Shown one piece after another: positions 28,929-38,986 of a DNA stretch of 64,000 bases; position 1 is the stretch's first letter; the number at the start of each line of letters is the position of its first letter. The stretch is from Sphingomonas panni (GTDB lineage: Bacteria; Pseudomonadota; Alphaproteobacteria; Sphingomonadales; Sphingomonadaceae), in the NCBI RefSeq assembly GCF_022664435.1, contig NZ_JAKREU010000003.1:1-64000 (forward strand). Reading direction: 5' to 3'. Below the pieces are notes generated by a model, which saw only the letters and a program-made list of their open reading frames with translations, did no database searches and was not told the DNA's origin. The position numbers were made by a program, and so were the translations under genes.

Positions 28929-29780
28929 CTACTCCTCGATCTCCCCCCGAACCTGCGCATGGGCCAGCAACGCGAACAACACGCTGCCGCCGACGATATT
29001 GCCGAGCAGCACCGGAAAGAAGAACGCCACCGCCTGTCCGAAACCCATGTCGCCGTGCAGCAGCAGCACCCACATCTCCGCCGATCCGGCGACGACATGC
29101 GCGAAGCCGCCGAGATCGATCAACCCGGTCAACAGGATGATGAGCGTCACCTTCTGCCCCTCGACGCTCGGCAGGGTCCACACCACGCTCGCCAGCAACA
29201 GGCCGGAGGGTATGCCCGCCAGGAACCCGTGCATTCCGAGATGCTCCAGCACCACGCCGCTGACCTCGACCAGTTCATTGGCCTGTTCGACGCCTAGTCC
29301 GCCCAGCATCGCGAAACCGGCAAAGGCAAAGGTGCCGATCAGGTTCGCGACCAGCACGATCGCCCATAGCCTGAGGGTCCGCGCCAGATTCTTGGCACTC
29401 GGTTCGGTCGCCAGCGGTAGCACGGCGGACAGCGTGCTTTCGGTGAAAAGCTGCATCCGCCCGAGGATCACGACGACGAAGCCGATGGCGTAACCCAGCG
29501 CCTGGAGCAGTGGGGTCCACGCGCCGCTCGGCACCGCCGTTTCCATCACCGCCTTGCCCAACAGCGACAGGCCGATGGCGAGGCCGGCGGTAATGCCCGA
29601 CCACATCAGCGACGCGGCGGGGCGTTCCAGCTCCTCGATGCCCTGCCGCCGGACGACTTCATGGACGATCAGCGCCGACGCGGCACGGCGATCGTCGACG
29701 ACCTCCTCCTGTTCGGGGTCGAGCGCGACCTTGCTTTCCTCGTCGGTCGGATCGCTGGCGGGGGCGTTTGTTTCGGACAT
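28929..29780 (-). CDS. Formate/nitrite transporter (FNT) family protein, YfdC-like
   Basis: 283 aa. An acidic cytoplasmic N-terminal extension of about 50 residues (SDPTDEESKVALDPEQEEVV) is followed by six helices with the FNT pattern: ITAGLAIGLSLLGKAVME, VVILGRMQLFTESTLSAVLP (second helix break with LFTE), LVANLIGTFAFAGF, and VAFFFPVLLGNIVGGSVLFALL. The long acidic N-terminus and LFTE text match the YfdC-type subgroup, whose substrate is not known; formate or nitrite channelling is only by family. Pentameric inner-membrane channel by family. A strong hairpin separates it from gcvPB upstream. Confidence 0.9.
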   Translation of the reverse strand: MSETNAPASDPTDEESKVALDPEQEEVVDDRRAASALIVHEVVRRQGIEELERPAASLMWSGITAGLAIGLSLLGKAVMETAVPSGAWTPLLQALGYAIGFVVVILGRMQLFTESTLSAVLPLATEPSAKNLARTLRLWAIVLVANLIGTFAFAGFAMLGGLGVEQANELVEVSGVVLEHLGMHGFLAGIPSGLLLASVVWTLPSVEGQKVTLIILLTGLIDLGGFAHVVAGSAEMWVLLLHGDMGFGQAVAFFFPVLLGNIVGGSVLFALLAHAQVRGEIEE

Positions 29781-29831
29781 GTGCCGATCTCAACCCGCCG
29801 CAACGGGCGCGGTTCCGCCGCGCCCCTGCCC

Positions 29832-29856
29832 GCCCCGCCCGGCGACCGGGCGGGGC
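29832..29856 (-). terminator. Strong hairpin after gcvPB
   Basis: A perfect 11-bp stem (GCCCCGCCCGG at 29832-29842, complement at 29846-29856) with a 3-nt loop lies between the gcvPB stop and the FNT start. No U-run follows, so it could be a weak or Rho-assisted terminator, or an mRNA 3' stabiliser, for the gcv operon. Confidence 0.5.
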
Positions 29857-29864
29857 GGCGGTGC

Positions 29865-31439
29865 CTACTCGGCGGCTTCGGGCACCGGCGCGGCGCTGTC
29901 CTTCCACGCCAGCACCGGCTTGCGCGCGGCCAGCGTCTCGTCGAGACGGCGGCGCGGCGCGAAGTGCGGCGCGGACTTCAGCGCCTGATCCCCGGCCTTG
30001 GCGCGTTCGCCGACCGACTTCAGCGCGCCGATGAACTGGTCGAGCGCGGCCTTGCTCTCGGTTTCGGTCGGTTCGACCAGCATCGCGCCGTGAACGACCA
30101 GCGGGAAATAGACCGTCATCGGATGATAGCCCTCGTCGATCAGCCCCTTGGCCACGTCCAGCGTCGAGAAGCCCTCGGCGAGGTTCGCATCGCTGAACAG
30201 CGCCTCGTGCATACACGGCCCGCTGTTGCCGAACGGCGCGTCGAGCGTGTCGTCGAGGCTGCGGAGCACATAGTTGGCGTTCAGCACGGCATCCTCTGCC
30301 ACCTGCTTCAGGCCGTCCGCTCCGTGGCTGAGGATATAGCTCAGCGCGCGGGTGAACATGCCCATCTGCCCATGGAAGGCGACCATGCGGCCGAAGCTGT
30401 CGGCATGATGTTCGCCCGCCGTCTCTTCCTCGACCAGCACGAAGCGGCCGTCCTGCTGTTCCACGAAGGGCAGCGGGGCGAAGGGGGTCAGCGCCTTGGA
30501 GAACACCACCGGCCCCGACCCCGGACCGCCGCCGCCATGCGGGGTCGAAAAGGTCTTGTGCAGGTTGATGTGCATCGCATCGACGCCGAGATCGCCCGGC
30601 CGCACCCGCCCGACGATCGCGTTGAAGTTCGCGCCGTCGCAATAGACATAGCCGCCCGCCGCATGGACCGCGTCGGAGATTTCCTTGAGGTCCCGCTCGA
30701 ACAGCCCGCAGGTATTGGGGTTGGTAATCATCACGCCCGCGACATCGGGCCCCAGCCGGTCCTTCAGCGCCTGCGTATCGATGCGCCCTTCGGCGGTGGC
30801 GGGAATTGCCTTCACGGTGAAGCCGGCGAATGCCGCCGTCGCCGGGTTGGTGCCGTGCGCCGATTCGGGGACCAGGATCGTCTTGCGATGGCCCTCGCCG
30901 CGCTTCTCCAGCGCCGCCTTGATCGCGAGGATGCCGCACAGCTCGCCATGCGCGCCGGCCTTGGGCGACATCGCGACCGAATCCATGTTGGTCAGCGTGA
31001 CCAGCCAGTGCGCCAGCTGATGGATCAGCTCCAGCGCGCCCTGCACCGTGTCGATCGGACCCAGCGGATGGAGATCGGCAAAGCCCGGCAGGCGCGCCAT
31101 CCGCTCGTTGAGGCGCGGGTTGTGCTTCATCGTGCAGCTGCCCAGTGGGAACAGCCCGAGATCGATGGCGTAGTTCTGCCGCGACAACCGGGTATAGTGG
31201 CGCACCGCTTCCGGTTCCGACAGGCCGGGCAGGCCGATCGCGCCCTTGCGGGCATGGCCGCCCAGACGCGACGCGACCTTGGGCGCTTCGTCGATGTCGA
31301 CACCGGTGGTTTCGGTCGATCCGATCTCGAAGATCAGCGCCTCTTCCAGCATCAGCGCGCGATTGCCGGTGAAGGTCGCCTGCGCCGCCTGCGAAGTATC
31401 GCCCATTTCGGGACGCCAGCCGCTCTGGTTCACGCTCAT
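29865..31439 (-). CDS. gcvPB: Glycine dehydrogenase (decarboxylating) subunit 2
   Basis: 524 aa. The C-terminal half of a classical P-protein as a separate chain. The PLP-binding lysine is in [17 protein letters not shown], and the preceding [10 protein letters not shown] and [12 protein letters not shown] segments are typical. With GcvPA it decarboxylates glycine and transfers the aminomethyl group to lipoyl-GcvH. The start overlaps gcvPA by 4 bp (ATGA), giving coupled, equimolar translation. Last gene of the glycine-cleavage operon. Confidence 0.96.
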   Translation of the reverse strand: MSVNQSGWRPEMGDTSQAAQATFTGNRALMLEEALIFEIGSTETTGVDIDEAPKVASRLGGHARKGAIGLPGLSEPEAVRHYTRLSRQNYAIDLGLFPLGSCTMKHNPRLNERMARLPGFADLHPLGPIDTVQGALELIHQLAHWLVTLTNMDSVAMSPKAGAHGELCGILAIKAALEKRGEGHRKTILVPESAHGTNPATAAFAGFTVKAIPATAEGRIDTQALKDRLGPDVAGVMITNPNTCGLFERDLKEISDAVHAAGGYVYCDGANFNAIVGRVRPGDLGVDAMHINLHKTFSTPHGGGGPGSGPVVFSKALTPFAPLPFVEQQDGRFVLVEEETAGEHHADSFGRMVAFHGQMGMFTRALSYILSHGADGLKQVAEDAVLNANYVLRSLDDTLDAPFGNSGPCMHEALFSDANLAEGFSTLDVAKGLIDEGYHPMTVYFPLVVHGAMLVEPTETESKAALDQFIGALKSVGERAKAGDQALKSAPHFAPRRRLDETLAARKPVLAWKDSAAPVPEAAE

Positions 31440-32794
31440 GCCAGTACCTCCGTGAGCGCCGCTGCCAGCGCCTCGATATCTTCCTCGGTCACGGTTTCGG
31501 TGACCGCCACGACCAGTCCGTTCGCCAGTGCGTCCTCGCCCGGATAGAGCCGGCCGAGCGACACGCCCGCCAACACGCCACGATCCGCCAGTTCACGCAC
31601 CACCGGCCGCGCTTCGGTCGGCAGCCTCAGCGTGAATTCGTTGAAGAACGTATCGTTGACCAGTTCGACGCCGGGCACCTGGGCCAGACGGGCGGCGGCG
31701 GCGCAGGCCTTGGCGTGGTTGACCTCCGCCAGCTGCCGCAGCCCCTTTTCGCCCAGCAGCGTCAGGTGGATCGAGAAGGCCAGCGCACACAGCCCCGAAT
31801 TGGTGCAGATGTTCGACGTCGCCTTTTCGCGGCGGATATGCTGTTCGCGGGTCGACAGCGTCAGCACGAAGCCGCGCTTGCCTTCGGCATCGACCGTCTC
31901 GCCGCACAAGCGGCCCGGCATCTGCCGCACCAGCTTTTCCGAGCAGGCGAACAACCCGACATAGGGACCGCCGAATTGCAGGCCGACGCCGAGCGACTGG
32001 CCCTCGCCGACCACGATGTCCGCGCCCAGATTGCCCGGCGCCTCGATTGCGCCGAGCGCCACCGGTTCGGTCACGACCGCGATCAGCAGCGCCTTGGCGG
32101 CATGGGCCGCATCGGCGATGCGGCGCAGGTCGGGGATGCGGCCGAGAATGTCGGGATATTGCACGACCACGCACGACGTATCGGCATCGATCCCGGCGAT
32201 CACCGCGTCGTCGTCGGTCGCGGCGTCGAGCACCGGCAGCGCCGTCGTCAGCACGTCGCCGGTGTACTTCGCCATCGTCTTCGCAACCGAGACGTAGTGC
32301 GGATGCACGCCGCCCGAGAACACCGCCTTCGCCTTGCGCGTCACGCGGCGGGCCATGGTCACCGCTTCCCAGCAGGCGGTCGAGCCGTCGTACATCGACG
32401 CATTCGCCACGTCGCAGCCCAGCAGCCGGGCGACCTGGCTCTGGAATTCGAACAGCATCTGCAGCGTGCCCTGCGCGATTTCGGGCTGATAGGGCGTGTA
32501 GGCCGTCAGATACTCACCGCGCTGGATCAGGTGATCGACGCTGGCCGGCACATGGTGGCGATACGCGCCGCAGCCGAGGAAGAACGGCACCGACCCCGCC
32601 GCGACATTCTTCGCCGCCAGCGCCGACAAATGCCGCTCGACCGCCAGCTCGCTGGCATGGTTGGGCAGGCCGGGCACCGGCCCGTCGAGCCGGGCGGATT
32701 GGGGGACGTCGACGAACAGGTCGTCGATGCTGTCGGCACCGATCACGGACAGCATGTCCGCACGGTCGGTCGGGGTCAGGGGAAGATAGCGCAT
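31436..32794 (-). CDS. gcvPA: Glycine dehydrogenase (decarboxylating) subunit 1
   Basis: 452 aa. N-terminal half of the P-protein: [64 protein letters not shown] and [11 protein letters not shown] are diagnostic. It forms the heterotetramer with GcvPB in the cytoplasm. Third gene of the operon; between it and gcvH lie 146 bp containing a palindromic repeat pair. Operon expression should follow the upstream glycine riboswitch. Confidence 0.96.
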   Translation of the reverse strand: MRYLPLTPTDRADMLSVIGADSIDDLFVDVPQSARLDGPVPGLPNHASELAVERHLSALAAKNVAAGSVPFFLGCGAYRHHVPASVDHLIQRGEYLTAYTPYQPEIAQGTLQMLFEFQSQVARLLGCDVANASMYDGSTACWEAVTMARRVTRKAKAVFSGGVHPHYVSVAKTMAKYTGDVLTTALPVLDAATDDDAVIAGIDADTSCVVVQYPDILGRIPDLRRIADAAHAAKALLIAVVTEPVALGAIEAPGNLGADIVVGEGQSLGVGLQFGGPYVGLFACSEKLVRQMPGRLCGETVDAEGKRGFVLTLSTREQHIRREKATSNICTNSGLCALAFSIHLTLLGEKGLRQLAEVNHAKACAAAARLAQVPGVELVNDTFFNEFTLRLPTEARPVVRELADRGVLAGVSLGRLYPGEDALANGLVVAVTETVTEEDIEALAAALTEVLA

Positions 32795-32827
32795 GATGGT
32801 CCTACTGCAGAACCGCCTTTGCGTCCG

Positions 32828-32925
32828 TCATTCCGGCGAAGGCCGGAATCCATGGACACGGGCGGCATCGAAACGTCGGAACGGCCCGTATCCATGGGTC
32901 CCGGCCTGCGCCGGGACGACGATGG
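32828..32925. repeat. Palindromic repeat pair inside the gcv operon
   Basis: CGTCATTCCGGCGAAGGCCGGAATCCATGG faces ATCCATGGGTCCCGGCCTGCGCCGGGACGACG across about 40 bp, forming a large imperfect inverted repeat of the same family as the 34.9, 61.3 and 62.1 kb copies. In the mRNA it would form stable hairpins between gcvH and gcvPA. Confidence 0.8.
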
Positions 32926-32940
32926 TGTCAGGCGCGATCC

Positions 32941-33312
32941 TTACAGCCGCGCGATGTATGCGGCGTATTTCTCTTCATCCATCAGCTCGCCCAGCTCGCT
33001 GTCGTCGCGCAGCGTCAGCTTAAAGAACCAGCCATCGCCTTCGGGGTCTTCGTTGACCAGCTGGGGGTTGTCGGCCAACGCGGCATTGCCCTCGATCACG
33101 GTGCCCGATGCCGGGGTGTAGACGTCGGAGGCGGCCTTGACCGATTCGACCACGGCGGCGTCGTCGCCCTTGGTCAGTTCGCGGCCATCGGCGGGCACGT
33201 CGACGAACACGATGTCGCCCAGCTGCCCGGCGGCATATTCGGTGATGCCGACCGTCGCGACTTCACCGTCGACTTCGATCCACTCATGTTCCTGCGTGAA
33301 AAAACGGCTCAT
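32941..33312 (-). CDS. gcvH: Glycine cleavage system H protein
   Basis: 123 aa. The lipoylated lysine is Lys59 in VESVKAASDVYTPASG. The opening FFTQEHEWIEVDGEVATVGITEYA and the C-terminal GDGWFFKLTLRDDSELGELMDEEKY complete the family pattern. It shuttles the aminomethyl group between P, T and L proteins. The L protein (Lpd) is not in this window. Sits 15 bp after gcvT. Confidence 0.96.
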   Translation of the reverse strand: MSRFFTQEHEWIEVDGEVATVGITEYAAGQLGDIVFVDVPADGRELTKGDDAAVVESVKAASDVYTPASGTVIEGNAALADNPQLVNEDPEGDGWFFKLTLRDDSELGELMDEEKYAAYIARL

Positions 33313-33327
33313 CGGGGCAACTCCCTC

Positions 33328-34533
33328 TTAACGGACGTAACGATGGGGGACGAACGGCATGGGCACGACCCGCGCCGTATGCAGCTTGCCGCGCTGACGC
33401 AGGGTCAGCGACCCGGTTTCCGCCAGCGCCGGCGGGCAATAGGCCATGGCGATCGGTGCCTGGACGCTGGGCGCGAACCCGCCCGAGGTGACGTGGCCGA
33501 CGACATTGCCGTCCGCGTCGACGACATCGGCACCTTCGCGCACCGGCTGACGGCCTTCGACAATCATGCCGATCCGCTTGAGCACGGGACCGGCGGCGCG
33601 CTCTGCCAGGATACGCTCGGCACCGGGGAAGCCCCCTTCCTCGCGGCGACGCTTCGACAGCGCGAAGCCCAGGTCGGCGGCGACCGGCGTCGTGTCGGGG
33701 CTGAGGTCATGGCCGTAGAGCGGCAGACCGGCTTCGAGGCGCAGCGAGTCGCGCGCACCCAGGCCGATCGGCTTCACCTCCGGTTCGGCACAGATCGCAT
33801 CGGCAAAACCGGCGGCGGCGTCCTCGGGCAGCGAGATTTCATAGCCGTCCTCGCCGGTATAGCCCGAGCGACTGACCCACAGCGCATGGCCGTTCCAGTC
33901 GAAGCTGCCGGCGGTCATGAAGGTCAGCGCGGCGACGCCCGGCAGGATGCGATCCAGCGCATCGACCGCCTTCGGCCCCTGCACCGCCAGCAGCGCGCGG
34001 TCATCGAGATGGTTGAGCGTGATCTCGTCGGCCAGATGCTCGCGCAGATGGCCGATATCGTCATATTTCGTCGCGCCGTTTACGACCATGTAGAAGGCGT
34101 CTTCGCCTTCGGCTGCCTCACTTAGAGGGAACGGCACTTCCGGGCCGGCGGCATCGACCCGCGTAACCATCAGGTCGTCGAGGATGCCACCCTGTTCATC
34201 CAGCAGCAGCGAATAGCGGATCTTCGTCGGCTTCAGGATGCGCAGGTCACCCGGCAACAGCGCTTCCAGCGCGCCGGTCGCGTCCGGCCCGTGGATCAGC
34301 AGCTGGCCCATATGGCTGACGTCGAACAGCCCGGCGCTCTCACGCGTCCACAGATGCTCGGCCATGATGCCTTCATACTGGACCGGCATCGTGTAGCCCG
34401 CGAACGGGACCATGCGCCCGCCCTTCGCCCGGTGCCATGCGTCGAGCGGCAGCAGCTCCGGCGGCAGTTCCTCGACCGGATCGGTGCCGTCGGCGCGCAG
34501 TTCGTGGGCGGGTTCGGGGGCAATGTCGCTCAT
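33328..34533 (-). CDS. gcvT: Aminomethyltransferase (glycine cleavage T protein)
   Basis: 401 aa from ATG 34533, which has GAAGGAC 7 nt upstream. The open frame continues 102 codons further upstream, but only by reading through the glycine riboswitch. An unusual 25-residue acidic/proline extension (SDIAPEPAHELRADGTDPVEEL) precedes the normal start region LPLDAWHRAKGGRMVPFAGY. Folate-binding features follow: EHLWTRESAGLFDVSHMGQ, and ARDSLRLEAGLPLYGHDL near residue 240. It moves the methylene carbon to tetrahydrofolate and releases ammonia. First gene of the operon. Confidence 0.95.
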   Translation of the reverse strand: MSDIAPEPAHELRADGTDPVEELPPELLPLDAWHRAKGGRMVPFAGYTMPVQYEGIMAEHLWTRESAGLFDVSHMGQLLIHGPDATGALEALLPGDLRILKPTKIRYSLLLDEQGGILDDLMVTRVDAAGPEVPFPLSEAAEGEDAFYMVVNGATKYDDIGHLREHLADEITLNHLDDRALLAVQGPKAVDALDRILPGVAALTFMTAGSFDWNGHALWVSRSGYTGEDGYEISLPEDAAAGFADAICAEPEVKPIGLGARDSLRLEAGLPLYGHDLSPDTTPVAADLGFALSKRRREEGGFPGAERILAERAAGPVLKRIGMIVEGRQPVREGADVVDADGNVVGHVTSGGFAPSVQAPIAMAYCPPALAETGSLTLRQRGKLHTARVVPMPFVPHRYVR

Positions 34534-34599
34534 GGGCCACGTCCTTCGTGATGGGATCAACGACGGTCGCACGGACGCACCGCGCCCAACGACCATCGC

Positions 34600-34781
34600 C
34601 CCCTCTGTCACGGAACCTGAGAGCTTTCGCAGGCGAACCTGCTTACCCCTTCGGTGGTCCGACCATTTCGGCCGCGACGCTTTCCAGAGTATCTTACTGC
34701 CTCGCGCGGTCCCTGTTGCCTGAGAGATTCCGGGGCGGTTGCTCCTTCGGCGGCGGATTGCTCCGCACTCTCCCGCGCGTG
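34600..34781 (-). ncRNA. Tandem glycine riboswitch upstream of gcvT
   Basis: Read on the minus strand, two glycine aptamers follow each other. The first (about 34781-34698) has GCGGGAGAG, CCGCCGAAGGAGCAA and the P3-side AATCTCTCAGGCAACAGGGACCGC. The second (about 34697-34600) has ACTCTGGAAAG, CACCGAAGGGGTAAGC and GAAAGCTCTCAGGTTCC...GACAGAGGG. Both contain the conserved CTCTCAGG and CCGAAGGnG glycine-binding core. It ends about 65 nt before gcvT and is expected to switch the operon on when glycine is abundant. Confidence 0.95.
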
Positions 34782-34878
34782 GCGTCGGCTGCAAGCCTGT
34801 GATGGCCGAAGCTCTGGCTTGGGCGTGGGAATTAGTCAATCGGGAAAGCGGCGATGGCGGCGGACGGAAGCCCCCCGC

Positions 34879-35096
34879 TCGTCATCCCGGCGCAGGCCGG
34901 GATCCATGGATACGGGCCGTATCGATGGCGCCGTGACGTCGCCTGTCCGTGGATCCCGGCCTTCGCCGGGATGACAAAGGCGCGCCTATCCCAACCCACT
35001 TCGTCATTCCCGCGAAGGCGGGAATCCATACACGCAACGGCAGTAACTCTTGCTCAAACGGCAGCGGCTATGGATTCCCGCCTTCGCGGGAATGAC
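34879..35096. repeat. Cluster of CGTCATTCCCGCGAAGGCGGGAAT-type palindromes
   Basis: Between the riboswitch and the lipoprotein gene the DNA is mostly four repeat units in two inverted pairs: GTCATCCCGGCGCAGGCCGGGATCC... with ...GGATCCCGGCCTTCGCCGGGATGAC, then GTCATTCCCGCGAAGGCGGGAATCC with ...GGATTCCCGCCTTCGCGGGAATGAC. No gene is seen. Confidence 0.88.
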
Positions 35097-35118
35097 CCAA
35101 AGGACTGCCCGCCCCGCC

Positions 35119-35769
35119 TCAACGCGTGACGTTGTACCGCAGCTGCGCGTCGGTCAGCTGGAATCCGACCAGCGCTTCGAACGTGGCCGCCAGCACCGCC
35201 TGACGCACGGCCGGGTCCGACAGCGGATCGATCGCCGCGTCCTGGTCTCCGGGCTTGCGGCGGCGGTTGATCTGGTCGCGGGTTTCCTGCGGCAGGGTGG
35301 CCGCCGCGCGGTCGACGACCGCCGTGCCCTGCCCCTGCGCCGAGGCCCGCGCCTCACCCGCCGCGAAGTTCAGCGTGACCTGTCCCACTCGCTTCGACAC
35401 GACCTGCGTTCCGCCGCGCACGACCGATACGAAGTACGGCAACGTCACGGTGCGCGCCGCATCGGTGCGGTTGCGCCGCGCCTGCACGTCGAAGCTGATC
35501 GTGCTGTTGATCGTATCGCTGCCCTCGACGCAGTTCGCGCGGACGTTGGTCAGCGTCGCCACCACGTCGATCGCCTTCGCATCGGTGCTGCCGGCGGGGT
35601 CGAACAGCGTGATGTCGCCGGTTCCGGCCGGCACGCCCGCCACCGGGCAGGCCGAGCGTACTGCCGAAATGCCGACGCCCTGCGTCACGTCCAGCTCGCC
35701 GGTGCGCTTGCACCCCGACAATGCAGCAAGGGCGATCGTGGCGACGGCGGCGGTTTTGCGGAGGGTCAC
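35119..35769 (-). CDS. Predicted lipoprotein of unknown function
   Basis: 216 aa from a GTG at 35769 with AAGG upstream. This start gives a short lipoprotein signal peptide (TLRKTAAVATIALAALSGC, lipobox LSGC). The longer open frame back to 35967 overlaps the ispH promoter region on the other strand and breaks the signal. The mature protein is beta-rich, with two cysteines (SACPVAG, RANCVEG) and a conserved-looking PYFVSVVRGGTQVVSKRVGQVTL. Not recognised as a named family. It is divergent from ispH, with which it shares a 160-bp promoter gap. Confidence 0.7.
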   Translation of the reverse strand: MTLRKTAAVATIALAALSGCKRTGELDVTQGVGISAVRSACPVAGVPAGTGDITLFDPAGSTDAKAIDVVATLTNVRANCVEGSDTINSTISFDVQARRNRTDAARTVTLPYFVSVVRGGTQVVSKRVGQVTLNFAAGEARASAQGQGTAVVDRAAATLPQETRDQINRRRKPGDQDAAIDPLSDPAVRQAVLAATFEALVGFQLTDAQLRYNVTR

Positions 35770-35929
35770 GGAAATCTGTACCTTATGCACGGGTGCGGCG
35801 ATGCCGCGCCTCCTGAATAGCCACGCTTCATAGGAACCGGCTTTCGCGCGTGCAAGCAATCGCGTGTTTGGGGTCGCGTCGACCGGCTTCACTTGGCGTG
35901 TTCCCCAACAAGCTGTAAGCGCGGTGGCC

Positions 35930-36883
35930 ATGACCGAGACCCAACGCCCCGCCATCGAATTGCTCATCGCCGCCCCCCGCGGCTTTTGCGCCGGGGTCGA
36001 CCGCGCGATCCAGATCGTCGAGCTGGCGATCCAGAAACACGGCGCGCCGGTCTATGTCCGCCACGAAATCGTCCACAACAAGTTCGTGGTCGATTCGCTT
36101 CGGGCCAAGGGCGCAATCTTCGTCGAGGAACTGGACCAGGTGCCCGACGGCGTGCCGGTCGTGTTCTCGGCGCACGGCGTGCCCAAGTCGGTGCCGGCGG
36201 CGGCCAGCGAGCGCGGCCTCGAATATCTCGACGCGACCTGCCCGCTGGTGTCGAAGGTGCATCGCCAGGCGGAGCGGCTGGTCGCATCGGGCCGCCACAT
36301 CCTGTTCGTCGGCCATGCCGGCCACCCGGAGGTGATCGGGACGTTCGGTCAGGTGCCCGCGGGACAGATGACGCTGATCGAGACGGTCGAAGATGTCGCG
36401 AAGCTGACGCCGGCCGATCCCGACAACCTTGCCTTCCTGACGCAGACGACCCTGTCGGTCGACGACACCCGCGCCATCGTGGAAGCGACCATCGCCCGTT
36501 TCCCGACCATCGTCGCGCCCAAGGCGGACGACATCTGTTACGCCACGTCGAACCGACAGAGCGCGGTCAAGGCGATCGCGCAGAGCTGCGACCTGGTCCT
36601 GGTGATCGGCGCGCCCAATTCGTCCAATTCGGTGCGGCTGGTCGAGGTGGCGGAGCGTGAAGGTACCTCGGCCAAGCTGATCCAGCGCGCCGCCGATCTC
36701 GACTTCGCCTGGCTGGACGGCGTCGGCACGCTCGGCATCACCGCCGGTGCCTCCGCCCCGGAAGTGCTGGTGCGCGAACTGGTCGACCGCATCGCCACCC
36801 GCTTCGACGTGACCGAGCGCGAGGTCGAGATGACGCGCGAGACGATCGCGTTCAAGCTGCCGCGCGGTCTCGAAGCCGCCTGA
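35930..36883 (+). CDS. ispH: 4-hydroxy-3-methylbut-2-enyl diphosphate reductase
   Basis: 317 aa from [12 protein letters not shown]. The three cluster-ligating cysteines are present: RGFCAGV (about residue 20), DATCPLV (about 105) and DDICYAT (about 203), with the substrate-binding [17 protein letters not shown] and [10 protein letters not shown] segments. It makes IPP and DMAPP in the MEP isoprenoid pathway, using a 4Fe-4S cluster in the cytoplasm. First gene of a tight four-gene operon; its stop overlaps the thrB ATG by 1 bp. Confidence 0.96.
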   Translation: MTETQRPAIELLIAAPRGFCAGVDRAIQIVELAIQKHGAPVYVRHEIVHNKFVVDSLRAKGAIFVEELDQVPDGVPVVFSAHGVPKSVPAAASERGLEYLDATCPLVSKVHRQAERLVASGRHILFVGHAGHPEVIGTFGQVPAGQMTLIETVEDVAKLTPADPDNLAFLTQTTLSVDDTRAIVEATIARFPTIVAPKADDICYATSNRQSAVKAIAQSCDLVLVIGAPNSSNSVRLVEVAEREGTSAKLIQRAADLDFAWLDGVGTLGITAGASAPEVLVRELVDRIATRFDVTEREVEMTRETIAFKLPRGLEAA

Positions 36884-37836
36884 TGGCCGTCTATACGCAG
36901 GTGTCGGCGGAGGCGCTCGCGCGCTTCCTGTCGGGCTATGACCATGGCGAACTGGTCTCGGCCAAGGGAATTGCTGAGGGGGTCGAGAACAGCAACTATC
37001 TGGTCGATACCACCACCGGCCGCTTCATCCTGACGCTGTATGAAAAGCGGGTCGACCTCGCCGACCTGCCCTTCTTCTTCGCGATGACCGATGCGCTGGC
37101 CGATGCCGGCAACCCGGTGCCGCGCGCGCTGCCCGACCGCAACGGACAGGTGATCCAGACGCTGGAAGGCCGTCCCGCCTGCCTGATCGAATTCCTGTCG
37201 GGCGTGTCGGTCAGCCACCCGACCGCCGAACAGGCCCATGCGGCGGGCGCGGCGCTTGGCGCGCTCCATCGCAGTCTGGCCGATTTCACACCGACCCGCG
37301 CCAATTCGATGGGCGTGGCGATATGGCCGAAGCTATATGCCGACTGTGCGCCCCAGCTCGATTCGATCCAGCCGGGCCTGCGCGCGCGTGTCGGCAGTGC
37401 GCTGAACGCGGTCGTAGCGGCATGGCCCGCCGATCTGCCGACCGGCGCGATTCATGCCGATCTGTTCCCAGACAACGTCCTGATGCTGGGCAACACCGTC
37501 ACCGGGCTGATCGACTTCTATTTCGCCTGCACCGACATCGTCGCCTATGATGTCGCGATCACCCATTCGGCGTGGAGCTTCGATGCGACCGGTGCGCCGC
37601 TCGACCCCGCGATCGGACAGGCGCTGCTGGCCGGCTATCGAACGCAGGCGATGCTGTCCGAAGCGGAGGTCGCGGCATTGCCGCTGCTGGCCAAGGGCGC
37701 GTGCATCCGGTTCCTGCTGACCCGCGCGTGGGACTGGATCAACACGCCCGCCGATGCGCTGGTGACGCGGAAGGACCCGCTCGCCTATCTCCGCCGGCTC
37801 GACTGGTACGACACGAACCCGACCGCCTTCGCATGA
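36883..37836 (+). CDS. thrB: Homoserine kinase (APH-fold type)
   Basis: 317 aa. The opening [22 protein letters not shown] and [11 protein letters not shown] are typical of the alphaproteobacterial ThrB of aminoglycoside-phosphotransferase fold. The kinase catalytic loop [14 protein letters not shown] (about residues 187-200) carries the HxDxxxxN pattern, with [17 protein letters not shown] as the metal-binding part. It phosphorylates homoserine in threonine synthesis. It overlaps ispH by 1 bp and rnhA by 4 bp, so the operon is translationally coupled. Confidence 0.94.
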   Translation: MAVYTQVSAEALARFLSGYDHGELVSAKGIAEGVENSNYLVDTTTGRFILTLYEKRVDLADLPFFFAMTDALADAGNPVPRALPDRNGQVIQTLEGRPACLIEFLSGVSVSHPTAEQAHAAGAALGALHRSLADFTPTRANSMGVAIWPKLYADCAPQLDSIQPGLRARVGSALNAVVAAWPADLPTGAIHADLFPDNVLMLGNTVTGLIDFYFACTDIVAYDVAITHSAWSFDATGAPLDPAIGQALLAGYRTQAMLSEAEVAALPLLAKGACIRFLLTRAWDWINTPADALVTRKDPLAYLRRLDWYDTNPTAFA

Positions 37837-38300
37837 CCGAAACGCCTGAACTCCCCCGCGTGGAAATCGCGACCGACGGCGCGTGCAAGGGCAATCCCGG
37901 GCGCGGCGGCTGGGGTGCGGTGCTGCGCGCCGCCGATGGCCGCGAACGCGAATTGTCCGGCGGCGAGCGCGAGACGACCAACAACCGCATGGAATTGATG
38001 GCCGCGATCGAGGGGCTGAACGCCCTCAAGCGCCCGTGCCGCGTGATCCTGTCGACCGACAGCCGCTATGTGATGGACGGCCTGACCAAGTGGATCAAGG
38101 GCTGGCAGAAGAATGGCTGGAAGACCGCCGCGAAACAGCCGGTCAAGAACGCCGAACTGTGGCAGGCGCTGCTCGCCGCCGCCAAGCCGCACCGGATCGA
38201 ATGGAAATGGGTCAAGGGCCATGCCGGCCATCCCGATAACGAGCGGGCCGACAAGCTCGCCAGCGATGCAGCCCTGAACCAGACGGGGGCACACCAATGA
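37833..38300 (+). CDS. rnhA: Ribonuclease HI
   Basis: 155 aa. The catalytic set is intact: Asp15 ([12 protein letters not shown]), Glu54 ([13 protein letters not shown]), Asp76 (STDSRYV) and Asp140, with His130 in [17 protein letters not shown]; the basic handle ([14 protein letters not shown]) is present. It cuts RNA in RNA-DNA hybrids in the cytoplasm. Start ATG overlaps the thrB stop, and its own stop overlaps the next gene by 4 bp. Confidence 0.96.
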   Translation: MTETPELPRVEIATDGACKGNPGRGGWGAVLRAADGRERELSGGERETTNNRMELMAAIEGLNALKRPCRVILSTDSRYVMDGLTKWIKGWQKNGWKTAAKQPVKNAELWQALLAAAKPHRIEWKWVKGHAGHPDNERADKLASDAALNQTGAHQ

Positions 38301-38962
38301 TCCCACGCGTCCTGATCGACACCGCGCAGGTGCCCGGCGACGATGTCGAACTGCGCCTCGTCCAGCGCGGCGACGATTTCATGATCGTCCTCGACCGCAA
38401 CGAGTTGATGAGCAGCCGCATGTCGGCATCGGAAGAGGCGCTGGCCGATCTCGGCTGCGCGCATCTGGCCGGGTGCAAGGGCGCCCGCGTCCTGATCGGC
38501 GGGCTGGGCATGGGCTTCACCCTGCGCCGCGCGCTGAAGATCCTGCCGGCCGATGCCGTGGTGGTGGTCGCCGAACTGGTGCCCAAGATCGTCGAATGGG
38601 CACGCGGGCCGCTGGCGCATATCTTCGACGGCTGCCTCGACGATCCGCGCGTGCGGATCGCTGTCGGCGACGTCGCCTGGGCGATCGAGGAAGGCGGCTG
38701 GGATGCGATCCTGCTCGATGTCGACAACGGGCCGGATGGATTGACCCATGCCGGCAACGACAAGCTCTATTCGACGCGCGGCCTACAGGTGACGCAGCGC
38801 GCATTGCGCTCCGCGGGCGTGCTGGCGATCTGGTCGGCCTATGCCGATGCGGCGTTCACCAAGCGGCTGAAGGATTGCGGCTATCTGGTCGACGAACAGG
38901 TCGTGCGGGCGCGGGGGACCAAGGGCGCCCGCCATGTGATCTGGCTTGCCGGGCGGCGGTAG
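38297..38962 (+). CDS. Spermidine synthase-like methyltransferase-fold protein
   Basis: 221 aa. It has the Rossmann-type SAM-fold of the spermidine/spermine synthase family: [21 protein letters not shown] (glycine-rich loop), [17 protein letters not shown] (acidic ribose-binding end), and [16 protein letters not shown]. It lacks the N-terminal beta domain and is shorter than true spermidine synthases (about 290 aa), so polyamine synthesis is not proven. It is the last of the ispH-thrB-rnhA group by 4-bp overlap. An enzymatic role on an unknown substrate is the safe reading. Confidence 0.82.
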   Translation: MIPRVLIDTAQVPGDDVELRLVQRGDDFMIVLDRNELMSSRMSASEEALADLGCAHLAGCKGARVLIGGLGMGFTLRRALKILPADAVVVVAELVPKIVEWARGPLAHIFDGCLDDPRVRIAVGDVAWAIEEGGWDAILLDVDNGPDGLTHAGNDKLYSTRGLQVTQRALRSAGVLAIWSAYADAAFTKRLKDCGYLVDEQVVRARGTKGARHVIWLAGRR

Positions 38963-38986
38963 AGAGCAACACTCCCCTATCCCTTC

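Noticed and set aside
34534..34839. Upstream extension of gcvT
   Set aside because: It would translate the glycine riboswitch; the ATG at 34533 has a proper Shine-Dalgarno.
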